From NCBI RefSeq assembly GCF_002099425.1, contig NW_018343955.1, forward strand, positions 11,518,001-11,582,000: DNA of 64,000 nucleotides, in the 5' to 3' direction. Numbering within the stretch: the first letter of the stretch is position 1; every line of letters starts with the position of its first letter. Both the position numbers and the translations under genes were made by a program. This stretch comes from Phascolarctos cinereus. Lineage: Eukaryota; Chordata; Mammalia; Diprotodontia; Phascolarctidae. The notes below the pieces were generated by a model. It saw only the letters and a list, made by a program, of their open reading frames with translations, searched no databases and had not been told where the DNA came from. This document shows, piece by piece, positions 53,815 to 64,000 of this stretch.

Positions 53815-53970
53815 GAATAATGGCTCACAATATCTAACACTTATTTAGTGCCTACTATGTGCCAAGCATTGTGCTAAGTGCTTTTAGATATTACCTTAGT
53901 TTATCCTCACAACAACCATTAGTAGGTGCCATTATTATCCTCATTTTACAGATGAGAAAACTAAAGCTGC
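53815..53970 (-). mobile_element. MIR SINE
   Basis: TTAGTGCCTACTATGTGCCA, GTGCTAAGTGCTTTTAGATA, CCTCATTTTACAGATGAGAA: reverse-complement MIR. Confidence 0.85.
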
Positions 53971-54190
53971 TGTAGTTCAGTCGTGTCTGACTCTTTGTCA
54001 CCTCATTTGGGCTTTTCTTGACAAAAATTCTGCAATGGCTTGTCATTTACTTCTCCAGCTCCTTTTACAAATGAGGAAACTGAGGCAAACAGGGTTAAGT
54101 CTCCCAGCTGGTAAGTGTCTGAGGCCAGATTTGAACTCAGGAAGATGATTCTTCCTGACTCTAGGCCCAGCACTCTATCTACTGCACCAA
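53971..54190 (-). mobile_element. long-form marsupial SINE
   Basis: AGTTCAGTCGTGTCTGACTC, TTTGTCACCTCATTTGGGC, TTACTTCTCCAGCTCCTTTT, GAGGAAACTGAGGCAAACAG, then CCAGATTTGAACTCAGG. Most of the SINE in reverse complement, directly abutting a MIR. Confidence 0.9.
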
Positions 54191-54207
54191 GTACTTCTAG
54201 GAACTTA

Positions 54208-54331
54208 AAAAAAAAACTGAGGTTAAGTGACTTGCTCAGGGCCACACAGCTAGTAAGCATGTGAGGCTGGATTTGAGCTCAAGTGTTGTTCAGTCCTGGC
54301 TCTCTATCCACTGCACCATCTAGCTGCCTGT
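54208..54331 (-). mobile_element. WSINE/MAR1-type SINE
   Basis: A-run, CTGAGGTTAAGTGACTTGCT, GGGCCACACAGCTAGTAAGC, TCTCTATCCACTGCACCATC, TAGCTGCC. Two SINEs lie head to tail here. Confidence 0.85.
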
Positions 54332-54689
54332 AAAGTAGGAAGAATAGGCAGAAGAAAGAAACAACAGCAGCACCATGGACTCATTGGTCATATAGTCTTG
54401 GCTGAAGAATAAAGGCCTGGGGTCTTCCTGTTCCTTGAAGGCTTAGTCCTTTTCTCCTCACTTCAACATCCCCGTGTAAGAATGAGGATCAGCCTCATTT
54501 TGGCCAGGTAGTACCTTTGAATGAACTCTAGTTCTAGATCCACAGACAATCAAAAGGCTTCTTTTCACTAGAGGGTTGCAAACCTGAACCAGTTACAGAA
54601 TGCTTGCACATGCTGGACTGTGCACGTTCATAAGGACTAGGTATATTGACCATCCCCCATTATATCTACATAAACATGTTTCCCCCAGC
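54332..54689. other. unassigned sequence
   Basis: Nothing recognised. Confidence 0.35.
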
Positions 54690-54805
54690 TAGACTAGAAG
54701 TTCCTTAAAGACAGATTCTCTTTGCTTTTATTTTTGTATTTCTTGCATCTAACAAGGTACTGGACACATAAGAGGCACTTAATAATAAGTGCTTGTTGAT
54801 TGATA
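54690..54805 (+). mobile_element. L2 terminal fragment
   Basis: AGACTAGAAGTTCCTTAAAG, GCACTTAATAATAAGTGCTT, GTTGATTGATAGA: L2 tail. Confidence 0.75.
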
Positions 54806-56232
54806 GATACAGGCAGGTTTGAGGAATGTCACGTGTTGAGAAATCTTCCCAACAATTAGAACCATCCAAAGGTGGAAGAGGTGGCTTTCTGAAGGTGCTG
54901 GGTTCCACTTCACTGGAGGACCACTTGTCGATGTTTTACCAAGTACTTTTGTTCAGGAATAAGTCAGACTGGATAGTCTCTGAGGTTCTTTTCAACTGTG
55001 AGCATTCTAGGTATTTCACTGTCCAGTTCTAAATTCTTGGGAATGACAAGCTCTTGATAAATTCCTAATTTATCTATTGCAAGAGACTCACATTTCACTT
55101 TTACTAAAGCATCAGTTGCTTTTCTTTGGACTAAATTGAATCAACTCCCCCTCTCCAACCCCCTTTCTGATATGATTAGTAGGACAGGAGCTTATGTATT
55201 TGCTTTTTTTTTTTCAGTTTGAGGTAACAAATATTGCTCTCATTTTCACTAAATGTTTGTTTTTCACAATAGGCCATGGGACTTACTTAAAGGGTAGAAA
55301 TGTAGTGCCTCAACTAGCAAGACAACAACAGCTTATAAAATAGAGCACCTAGGGCAGAAGATGCAGAATACTACCTCCCCATTTCTCTTAAAAAATAGAA
55401 AAAAATACATACTGTGCATTCTGCTAAATAGCTGAATGGGCCTGATAATATAATTGAATACAGAGAGTTCCTATATGCATTTTTACCTTTATTGCTTGAG
55501 ATCTAAACTGTTCTGATTTCCAAGGTATTCATATTGTATTGAGAATATGTTAGATTCAGCACAGAAGAAAGAAAATTCCCCAGAGCACCCAATGAAAGCC
55601 TTGCTGGTTTGGATTTTCTTTTTGCTTTTAACCATATTCTGTTGGTAGCACCATCATAAACAATACCATCATTCTCTGAAATGGGATCTTTTGTACAGCA
55701 CTTGGACAATCTAACGTACAAAGTAAACATCTTTGGGGCTGATCAATAACAATAGAATACCATTTCATTGTCCAAAACCTTACTTCTTCAGTCTATATGG
55801 GAGAGAAAGAAAGAAAAAATAATCTGCGTAATAAACGCAGATTTAGATGCCTTAGGAAAGGGAAAAAAAAAAACCAAGTATGGCTGATGCCAGAAGATAA
55901 ATTTTGTTATTTTTTTGGTTTAATTTTTTATATTTCTCTGAGGCAATTTTAGCCCTTTCATAATGTCTTTTTTTCCACAAGTGCAGTGTATATCCCGTAG
56001 AATATTTCAGATCATCAAGAAAAAAAGGCAATGGATCAAATTGGATCCTCTGTCCTACTTCTGCCTTTCCCTGTTGCCACTCATAAGACCAACCTGAAGG
56101 TTGCTGGAAGCAAAACTCTTTGAATGGCTGGCTTTATTTGTATGGGAAAATAAATCATCACTCTTCTTCAAAAGAAGGCTTCATTTGATATTTTCCATTC
56201 AACTGCTAGAATAAATTATATTTTAAAAAGTG
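54806..56232. other. unassigned, low-repeat stretch
   Basis: About 1.4 kb with few recognised repeats (a weak Ther/L2-like phrase near 54960-55010). A 75-codon minus-strand frame at 55503-55730 is not low-complexity, but it has no domain I recognise and no supporting splice or start context. Confidence 0.4.
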
Positions 56233-56649
56233 ACACTTTAAAAATATTTATTTATTTTTAACATTCATTTTTTAAAAAAAATGTTGAGTTGTAAATTCTC
56301 TCCCACTCCAATCCCTTCCACATCCATTAAGAAGGCAAGAAATGTGATATCAATTGTACTTATGAAATCATGCAAAACATATTTCCATGCAAAACATATT
56401 TCCATATTAGCCATGTTGCAAAAAAAGTAAGAAAAATGAAATGGACAAAAAAAACCCAAAACTATGCTTCAATCTGAACTCAGAGTCTATCAATTCTTTC
56501 TTTGAAAGTGGACAGCATTTTTCATCATGAGTCCTTCAGAATTGTCTTGGATTGTTGTATTGTTTAGAGTTCATTCGCAGATGATCATCACACAATATTG
56601 CTACTAATGTGTACAATGTCCTCCATGTTCTACTTCCTTCACTTTACAA

Positions 56650-59600
56650 ATATGAATCTTCCCAGGTTTTTCTGAAGCCATCTTGATCATCATTTCTTAG
56701 AGCACAATATAATCCATCACAATCACATACCACAACTTGTGTAGCCACTGCCCAATTAATGAGAATCCTATCAATTTCCAATTTCTTGTCACCACAAAAA
56801 GAGCTGCTATAATTATTTTTGTACATATACATCCTTTCCCTTATTCTCTGATCTATTTGGGCTACACATCTACTAGAGGTATTGATGGGTTAAAGGATAT
56901 GCAGTTTCATAGCCCTTTGGGTGTACTTCCAAACTGCTCTACAGAAGAACTCCTCCAACAGTGCATTAGTGTTCCCATTTTTTCACATCACCTGCCTCAA
57001 CATTTTCCATTTTCCTTTTCTAATTTCAAAAGAGTAAGGTGGTACCTCAGAATTGTTTTAATTTGTATTTCTCTAATCAATAGTGATTTAGAAAATTTTT
57101 TCCTCTGACTAAAGATAACTTTGATTTTTTTCTTCTGAAAACTGCCTGTTTATATCCTTTGACTATTCTTCATTTGGGAAACAACTTGTATTCTTATAAA
57201 TTTGACTCAGTTCTCCATATCCTTGAGAAATGACACCTTTATCAGAGAAACTTGCTGTAAACAAAAATTCCCCCCAGTTTCCTGCCTTCCTTGCAATCTT
57301 GGCTGCATTGGTTTTGCTTGTGCAAAACCTTTCTAATATAATGCGATCAAAATTATCCATTTGCTTCCTGTGATCCTCTCTAGATCTTGTTTGGTTTTGA
57401 ACTCTCTCTTATCCATATATCTGATAGGGAAATTGTTCTGTGCTCATCTAATTTGCTTATGATATCACCCTTTATGTCTAAATCATGTACCCATTTTGAC
57501 CTTATATTGGTGCACCATGTAAGATGTTGGTTCATGCTTAGTTTCTGTCAAATTCCTTTACAATTTCCCCAGCAATATTTGTCAAATGGTGAATTCTTCT
57601 CCCAAAATCTTATGTCTTTGGGTTTATTAAACAGCAGATTACTATGGACATTTATTACTGTGTGTTGTGACCTATTCCACTGATTAACCACTCTATTTCT
57701 TAGTCATTATCAGATTGTTTTGATGATTATTGCTTTGCAATATAGTGTGAAAGCTGGAAGTGCTAGGTCACCTTCCTTCAATTTTTTTCCCTTGATATTT
57801 TTTAACTTTTGTTTTTCAAGATTAATTTTGATATTATTTTTTCTAGCTCTAGAAAATATTTTTGGTAGTTTGGTTGGTATGGCACTGAATAAGTAAATTA
57901 ACTTAGATAGAATTGCCATTTTTATTATATTGGTTTGATCTCCCCATGATCAATTAATATTTCTTCAATTGTTTAAATCTGTGTTTACTTATGTGAAAAG
58001 CGTTTTTTTAATGGTTTGTCTTGGCAAGTAGACTCCCGAGTTATTTCAAATGGAATTTCTCTTCCTATCTCTTCCTACTGGATTTTGTTAGTAGTGTATA
58101 GAAATGCTAATAATTTATGTGGGTTTATTTAAATACAGCAACTTTAATAAAATTGTTTCAACTAGTTTTTAAATTGACTCCCTAGGAGTCCCTAAGAATT
58201 ACCATCATATATATCATCTTCAAAGAGCAATAATTTTGTTTTCTCATTGCCTATTCTAATTCCCTCAATTTCTGTCTCCTCTCTTATTACTATAGCTAAC
58301 ATTACTAGTACAACATTGAATAATAGTGGTAATATTAAGCATCTTTGATTCACCTTTGATTTTATTGGGAAAGCTTCTAGCTTATCCCCATTACAGATAA
58401 TATTTGCTGATGGTTTTGGATGAACACTACTGATCATTTTTTAAAAAAGCTCCATTTATTCCTATGCTTTATAGTGTTTTTAATAGGAAGGTTGTATTTT
58501 GTTAAAAGCTCTTTTTCTGCATCTATTGAGATAATCATGATTTTTTAAAAATACAGTCAATTTTGCTGATAGTTTTTCTAATTTTGAACCAACTCTGGAT
58601 TCCTGGTATAAATTTTACTTGGTCATAATATATGATCTTTGTGAAATATTGTTGTAATCTCCTTGCTGGAATTTTATTTACAATCTTTGCATCAATATTC
58701 ATTAGGGAAATTGTTCTATAGTTTTCTTTTTTCTGATATTGCTCTTCCTGGTTTAGGTATCAATGTCATATTTGCATTTTAAAAGGAATTTGGTACGATT
58801 CCTTCTTTGCTTATTTTTCCAAATAGTTTATATGGTATTGGGATTAATTGTTCTTTAAATGTTTGGTAGGATTCACTTGTGAATCCATCTGGTCCTAAGG
58901 AATTTTTCTTTGGGAGTTCATTGATGGCTTTTTGAATTTCTCTTTCAAAGACAGGATTATTTATTTTATTTCTTCTTCTGTTAATCTGGACAATCAATAT
59001 TTTTGTAAATATTCATCCATTTCACTTATATTTTCAGGGGGTTTTTTTGGCATATAATTGGGTCAAATAGTTCCTGACAATTATTTTAATTTCATCTTCA
59101 TTGGTGGTAAATTCACTATTTTAATTTTTTGATACTGGTAATTTGGTTTTCTTGGGTTTTTTTAAAATCAAATTAAACAATGGTTTGTCTATTTTTATTA
59201 TTTTTCATAAAATGAGATCCCAGTTTTGTTTATTCTTTCATTTTTTTAAACTTTGAATTTTATTAATCTCTTGTTTGATTTTCAGGATTTCCAAGTAGGT
59301 GTTTAATTGGAGTTATTAATTTGTCCTTTTTCTTGTTTTTTTTTTTATTGCATATCCAATTCATTGCTCTGCTCTTTTTCTATTTTATTAATGCATTTAG
59401 ATATGTAAATTTTCCCTAAGTACTGATTTGGCCACATTCCACATTTTTTGGTATGTTGTCTCACTGATGTCATTTTCTTTAATGAACTAACTCATTATTT
59501 CTATGATTTGTTCTTTAACTCACTCATTCTTTAGGATCAGATTATTTAGCTTCCAATTAGTTTTTAATCTATGTTTCCATAGCCCTTTATTGAATATACA

Positions 59601-60330
59601 TTTATTTGTATACTAGTCTGAAAAGGATTCATTTAATATTTTTGTTTTTCTGCATTTGTCTGTGAATTTTTTATATCCTAATACCTAGTCATTTTCCTGA
59701 AGGTGCCATGTACAGCTAAGAAAAAAAGGCATATTCTTTTCTATTCTAATTCAATTTTCTCCGGAAATCTATCACATCTAACTTTTCTAACGTTCTATCC
59801 ATCTCAATGACTTTCTTATTTATTTTATGTCTAGATTTATCTAGTTCTAAGAGGAGAAACTTGAGGTTCCCCTACTATTTCCTCCTGCAAACTCATTTTA
59901 CTTTAAGAATTTGGATGCTCTGTCATTTATTGTGTTTACTATTTGATTATTTGTTTACCTTTTGATTTACTATATATTTACTATTGATATTACATCATTA
60001 TTTATAGCATCTTTTATTAAACTATGGTTTCCCTGATTATCTCTCCTAATTAGGCTTTGTCAGAAATCATGATTGCCACCTCTGCCTTTTTTTTCATCCT
60101 CAGCTGAAGCATAATAGATTCTGCTCCAGCTCCTTATTTTTACTGTGTATGTCTCTCTGTTTCAAGTGTGTTTCTTGTAAACATCATATTTTAGGGTTTT
60201 GATTTCTAATCCATTCTGCTCTCTGCTTCCATTTCGTGGGTGAGTTCATTTCATTCACCTTAACAGATGTGATTAGCAACTGTATATATCCTTCTATTCT
60301 ATTTTTTCCTATTTACCCTTCTCTCTTTTC
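56650..60330 (-). pseudogene. L1 ORF2 (endonuclease / reverse transcriptase) pseudogene
   Basis: Endonuclease-like CLQETHL coding near 60160-60190. Reverse-transcriptase blocks: [20 protein letters not shown] (58779-58997 frame) corresponds to the LGPDGF motif, followed by IPNSF-like text. LEAFPIKSKVNQRCLILPLL and TKLLLFEDD (58192-58437 frame) cover the conserved palm region; the normal active-site motif is FADD, here FEDD. MAILSKLIYLFSAIPTKLPK (57710-57919 frame) and the NDDQDGFRKTWEDSYL block (56644-56832) are C-terminal. Each survives only as a short open piece with frame changes between them, so no enzyme can be made. Confidence 0.85.
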
Positions 60331-60444
60331 TCTTTTTACCATGTCCATCCTTAAATGTCTGTTTTGCTTATGACCACTGCCTTCCTTAATTTACTTTCCC
60401 TTTTATTACCACCCCTACCCTTACACACACTTCTTATTCTCTCC

Positions 60445-60960
60445 CCCATCTGTTGTTGTTTGTCCTTCATTCACAAAGAGGATCATGATATCAGGAAGGT
60501 GATGCCATGGCATGCAAGTGAATTGAATTTAAGTCAGAGAAGGCTATGCAAAGTCATGAGCCTCACTTTCTCCTCCAGAGCCCTCTGGATCCAGTGACAA
60601 GATATGGATCAGGATGACTAGAGATGGCCATGGATACAGTGGGAGACTTTGGTCTTTTTAAGCTAAGGTCTTTTCCAGGTCTCAGTTTGACTGAGGCAAT
60701 GCCCATTCATTGATTAAAGCTAGCTAAGAAATGAGGCAGAGAATGGCTTCTTATTGTCCAGTTTAAAAAAAAAATCAATCTGGGAGGGGAAAACCCTCAG
60801 ATTTTCTGGCCAAAAGAGAAACAATTGTTATTTACATTCACTCTGAGCCAATCAGGGACCAATGACCAAGTGGGACTTGGCATGGGGCGTATTGTTGGCC
60901 AATCAATGACAGTCAGAGTGATTTAGGGTTAAGGCAAGGTCTTTAAGCAAAAAAAAAAAA
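60445..60960 (+). repeat. 0.5-kb unclassified element inserted in L1, A-run at end
   Basis: TTTGTCCTTCATTCACAAAG, AGGATCATGATATCAGGAAG, GAGCCCTCTGGATCCAGTGA, TTAAGCTAAGGTCTTTTCCA and AGCCAATCAGGGACCAATGA, then a 12-base A-run at about 60949-60960. The text interrupts the inter-ORF region of a minus-strand L1. I recognise the sequence as recurrent in marsupial genomes but cannot name it. No frame longer than about 80 codons and no polymerase or capsid motif, so it is non-autonomous. The CCAAT-like words and A-run could suit either a SINE-like or LTR-derived element. Confidence 0.6.
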
Positions 60961-61649
60961 TCTAGTTCATAAACCCCAAGATATCTTGTGAGGTTTAAGT
61001 GATCCTGTTTGGGTAAGACAGACTTCTATACCCAACTGATTATTTATGTTATTCCCTCTGTGAATCAATTCAAATGAGCGTGAGGCTCTAGTGTTGTCTA
61101 CCACATCATTTTCCCCATCCATCATAAAAGCTCTTCCTTCTGTCTCTTTTATGTAGGATAATTTCCCCCCATTCTTCCTCTCCCTTCTTCCTTCTCCCAG
61201 TGCATCTTTCTTTCTCACCCCTTCATCTTTTTGAGATCGTCATATCACAGTCAACTCATACCTGTGCCCTATGTCTATGTATATTACCTTTAACTGCCTT
61301 TAATAATGAGAAAGTTCTTAGGAGTTTCAAGTATCATATTCTTATCTAGGAATGTAAACAAGTTTAACCTTATTGAATACCTTATGATTTCTCTTTCATG
61401 TTTACCTTTTTATGCTTCTCCTGTGTCTTGTATTTGAAAGTCAAATTTTCTATTCAGCTTTGGTCTTTTCATCAGGAATGTCTGAAAAATCTCTGGTTTG
61501 TTTTTACTTCTGAAAGATTACATTCAGTTTTGCTGGGTAGGTCACTCTTGCTTGTAATCCTAGCTCCTTTGACTTTTGGAATATCATATTCTAAGCTTTC
61601 CAGTCCTTTTAATGTGGAAGCTGCTAAGTCCTGTGTGATCCTGACTATG

Positions 61650-62470
61650 GGTCCATGACATTTAAAATCTTTCTGAGTGCTTACAATATTTTCTCCTTGA
61701 TTTGTGAAGTTCTGGAACTTAGCTATAGCATTCCTGGGAATTTTTATTTGGGGATATCTTTTAGGAGGTGATCATTAGATTCTTTCAATTTCTATTTTAC
61801 CCTCTAGTTCTAAGGTATCAGGGTAGTTTTCCTTGATAATTAATTGAAATGTGATGTGTACCTCTTTTCTGATCATGATTTTGAGGTAATCCAACAATTC
61901 TTAAATTATCTCTCCTCCATCTATTTTCCATATCAATTCTTTTTCCAATGAGATACTTCATTTTTTTCTATTTTTCTTTTCATTTTTTGACTTTATTTTA
62001 TTATTTCTTGATATCTCATGGAGTCATTAGCTTCCACTTGCTTGGTTCTACTTTTTAAGGAGTTCTTTTCTTCAGTGGATTTTTTATTTTGTATTTAGCT
62101 AATTCTTGTTTTTAAGATGATGTTTTCAATGGATTTTTGTGCCTTTTTTACCATTTGGCTAATTCTGTTTTTTTAAGGTGTTATTTTCTTCAGTATTTTT
62201 TTTTGTGCTTCTTTTACCTTGCCATTGATTCTCTTTACATAATTTTCTTATATCACCCTTATTTCCTTTCCAAAATTTTCCTCTATCTCTCTTCTTTGAT
62301 TTTTAAAATCTTTTTGACCATTTGCAGCAATTCTTGTTAGGCTTGTGTTCAATTCACAGATTTTTTTTTCTTTGAGGCATTACCTGTAGTTGTTTTGACT
62401 TTGATGTCGTCTCAATTTGTGTCTTGATCTCTCCTACCATATTAGCATTAAATAGGCAGATTCTTTTGTT
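61650..62470 (-). pseudogene. L1 ORF1 pseudogene
   Basis: Antisense text GTGTGATCCTGACTATG, CTCCTTGATTTGTGAAGTTC, TTTCTATTTTACCCTCTAGT and TCCTTGATAATTAATTGAAA matches, block by block, the RRM-like and C-terminal parts of the HAL1 ORF1. Coiled-coil remnants lie at 62000-62330. Several frame breaks. Confidence 0.75.
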
Positions 62471-62704
62471 GTTGCTTGCTTATGTTTCTAGCCTCTTTCT
62501 TGACCTTTGACTTTGTTTTAAAGTTGGGCTATGCTCCCAGGGTAGATGGGGCACTGACCTAAGCTTCAGGTTTGGGGGGCTGATGTTTTAAGAGCTAGTT
62601 CTGAAGGTCTTTAAATTTTCAGTGTTTCTACAGTGGCATTATGGAAAGAGAGTGTGTTCTGTATTGTGTTATGACTTTTACCCAGGAAGGAACCTTATTT
62701 CTCT

Positions 62705-63062
62705 GCAGCCATAAGTACTAGTATTCCTCTTGTCCAGATCCCCTGCTGTCCTATAGCTGTAAGAGCTAGTGATCCTTTTGGCCTTAGAACTGAGACCAGG
62801 GGCCATGCTCTCTTGTGAGTGACTACAAGCACTCTTTTCTACCCTGGAACTTTCACCAGTACCTGTACTTCCCTGAAGCCACATGTGCTAGTACTCTTCT
62901 TGGCCCTGGAACTATGACTAGTACCCCTTGTCTTCTGTGGCCACAAGCACTAGCAATCCTTTTTACCTTGGAACTAGGTCCAAGGCCCCTACTCCCTTAT
63001 GAAATAGCACAAGCACTCCTCTCTTCCCTGGAACTGTGACCAGGGCTTCTGCACCCCTGTAG
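62705..63062 (-). repeat. tandem about 60-bp units in L1 5'UTR
   Basis: Six degenerate copies of a unit of roughly 58-63 bases. Each holds a variant of ACAAGCACT followed by CTTTT/CCTTTT and then CCTGGAACT (for example near 62824, 62882, 62940 and 63010). A related unit occurs once or twice in the 5'UTRs at about 21795 and 24930. This looks like a monomer-type L1 promoter array; promoter function is inferred from the mouse L1 analogy. Confidence 0.75.
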
Positions 63063-63079
63063 TGTTGTCATTATTATTA

Positions 63080-63368
63080 TATTGGCAAAAAAAGTGAAAA
63101 TATTATGCTCTGATCTGCATTCAGACACTATAGTTCTTTCTATGGTTGAGGGTAGGATTTTCTATCATGAGTCCCTTAGAATTGTCTTAGATCATTGCAT
63201 TGCTGAGAAGAGCTTTCAAAGTAGGTCATCACACAATGTGGCTGTTGCTGTGTATATGATGTCCTCCTGGTTCTGCTCACTTCCCTCAGCATCAGTTCAT
63301 GTAAGTCTTTCCAGGTTTTTCTGAAATCCATCTGTTCATTTTGCCTTATAGAACAATAGTATTGATGT
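63080..63368 (-). mobile_element. L1 3'UTR / ORF2 C-terminal fragment
   Basis: GATCTGCATTCAGACACTAT, ATCATGAGTCCCTTAGAATT, CAGCATCAGTTCATGTAAGT, TTCCAGGTTTTTCTGAAATC: antisense of the L1 3' region, but without the A-rich terminus. Confidence 0.8.
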
Positions 63369-63471
63369 TCTTTCCTTTACTTTCTTTTAATTTTTTCTTA
63401 TGATGGCTCTGTTCCCCCTGGCTCTCTTCCCCTTTTTCAAGTATCCTATCTTCTCATTTGTTACCCCTTTT

Positions 63472-63644
63472 AATTTAATTTCATTTATTTTTTTTATTTT
63501 TTGGGTGAGGCAATCGGGGTTAAGTGACTTGCCCAAGGTCACACAGCTAGTACGTGTCAAGTGTTTGGTCTGAGGCTGGATTTGAACTCAGGTCCTCCTG
63601 ACTTTGGAGCCGGTGCCATATCCACTGCACTGCCTAGCTGCCCC
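63472..63644 (-). mobile_element. WSINE/MAR1-type SINE with TSD
   Basis: T-rich tail, AGGCAATCGGGGTTAAGTGA, CACACAGCTAGTACGTGTCA, GCACTGCCTAGCTGCCCC. Flanks TGTTACCCCTTTT (63459-63471) and TGTTACTCCTTTT (63645-63657), 12 of 13 identical. Confidence 0.95.
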
Positions 63645-63793
63645 TGTTACTCCTTTTTTAAAAAATTTGTTCATAAATTTTTTCTCTCCTTGCTATTATT
63701 AATTATATATTTTCCCACTCTTTTTTCCTCTTAATTTGACAAGTAGATTCCCCCTTCCTTTTCTTATCCTTCGTTTAGTCCTGTTCATTACTT

Positions 63794-63942
63794 CTTTTTT
63801 GCCTTTTGCTGAGGCAGTTGGAGTTAAATGACTTGCCCACGGTCACACAGCTAGTAAGTGACAAGTGTCTGAGGCCACATTTGAACTTAGGTCCTCCTGA
63901 CTCTAAAGCCAGAGCTCTACCCACTGAGTTACCTAGCTGCTA
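63794..63942 (-). mobile_element. WSINE/MAR1-type SINE with 14-bp TSD
   Basis: GAGGCAGTTGGAGTTAAATG, GGTCACACAGCTAGTAAGTG, ACCCACTGAGTTACCTAGCT. CCTGTTCATTACTT lies at 63780-63793 and, identical, at 63943-63956. The two SINEs in this corner inserted independently. Confidence 0.96.
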
Positions 63943-64000
63943 CCTGTTCATTACTTTCTCAAATTTCATTTTTATGCCACTTTCCAAAAAGGATTTAGCT

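Larger units (their letters stand above)
56235..62640 (-). mobile_element. long decayed L1: 3'UTR, ORF2, inter-ORF, ORF1
   Basis: The largest L1 here, about 6.4 kb including a 0.5-kb foreign insert at 60445-60960. Read on the minus strand: ORF1 (62470-61650), inter-ORF purine-rich part (to about 60330), ORF2 (to about 56650) and 3'UTR ending at TTAACATTCATTTTTTAAAA reversed. The tandem repeat at 62705-63062 is its probable 5'UTR. The inter-ORF part shares the GGTATGGAAATCTGTCTTAC block with the HAL1 3' region (26615-26640), which links the two families. Confidence 0.85.
63369..64000. other. pyrimidine-rich sequence with two SINEs
   Basis: Apart from the SINEs at 63472-63644 and 63794-63942, the CTTTCCTTTACTTTC-like text may belong to the antisense of an L1 inter-ORF region. 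No gene seen. Confidence 0.4.

Noticed and set aside
62705-63062. Regularly spaced units resembling a CRISPR array
   Set aside because: The units are degenerate and contiguous, without constant repeats separated by unique spacers, and adjoin L1 ORF1; this is a tandem UTR repeat in a vertebrate genome.

Overview
The window looks like metatherian (marsupial) nuclear DNA, most likely from an Australian-type lineage. The evidence is many copies of a short tRNA-derived SINE with the WSINE/MAR1 body and A-rich or CAAA tail, several marsupial-type L1 3' ends, MIR/Ther-like and L2 fossils, and long runs of simple repeat. I see no convincing host protein-coding exon, no tRNA or rRNA gene, no CRISPR array and no bacterial features. 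It reads as intergenic or deep intronic sequence built from nested retrotransposons.

Layout. 1-4.2 kb: an old dispersed repeat, a minus-strand L1 reverse-transcriptase fragment and a plus-strand L1 5' region that received a second L1 3' end with an 18-base target-site duplication. 4.3-8.4 kb: an L2 tail with a SINE in it, another SINE, MIR, unassigned DNA, a (CT)n tract and an L1 tail. 9-12.4 kb: a minus-strand L1 5' end and a plus-strand L1 3' end carrying a SINE. 12.4-18.8 kb: MIR, L2, SINEs, an old L1 3' end, a long CTTTT tract and unassigned DNA. 18.9-23.6 kb: an old plus-strand L1 interrupted by a minus-strand L1 5'UTR. 24.3-27.2 kb: a nearly complete ORF1-only L1 derivative (half-L1, HAL1) with flanking duplications. 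27.9-29.6 kb: an endogenous-retrovirus fossil arranged R-U5-body-U3-R-poly(A), as expected for a reverse-transcribed retroviral mRNA rather than a provirus. 30.1-37.2 kb: two internally deleted L1s, the second with two further insertions. 37.2-44.3 kb: L2, SINEs, a possible solo LTR, two minus-strand L1s and MIR. 44.3-56.2 kb: the least repetitive stretch, with scattered MIR/L2/SINE remains, microsatellites and one L1 5'UTR. 56.2-63.1 kb: one long decayed minus-strand L1 with 3'UTR, ORF2, inter-ORF region, ORF1 and a tandemly repeated 5'UTR, carrying a 0.5-kb unclassified element. 63.1-64 kb: an L1 fragment and two SINEs with clear duplications.

How the parts relate. L1 ORF1/ORF2 machinery explains nearly everything: L1 tails, HAL1, SINEs and the retroviral retrocopy all end in A-rich tracts and several have target-site duplications. 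The long open reading frames in the window are L1 ORF1 pieces or antisense shadows of L1. The strongest observations are the HAL1 element, the retroviral mRNA retrocopy, the about 60-base tandem units in an L1 5'UTR, and a microsatellite that recurs inside the 3'UTR of one L1 family. Family names rest on recall of consensus sequences, not on a database search; boundaries without a stated duplication are good to tens of bases.
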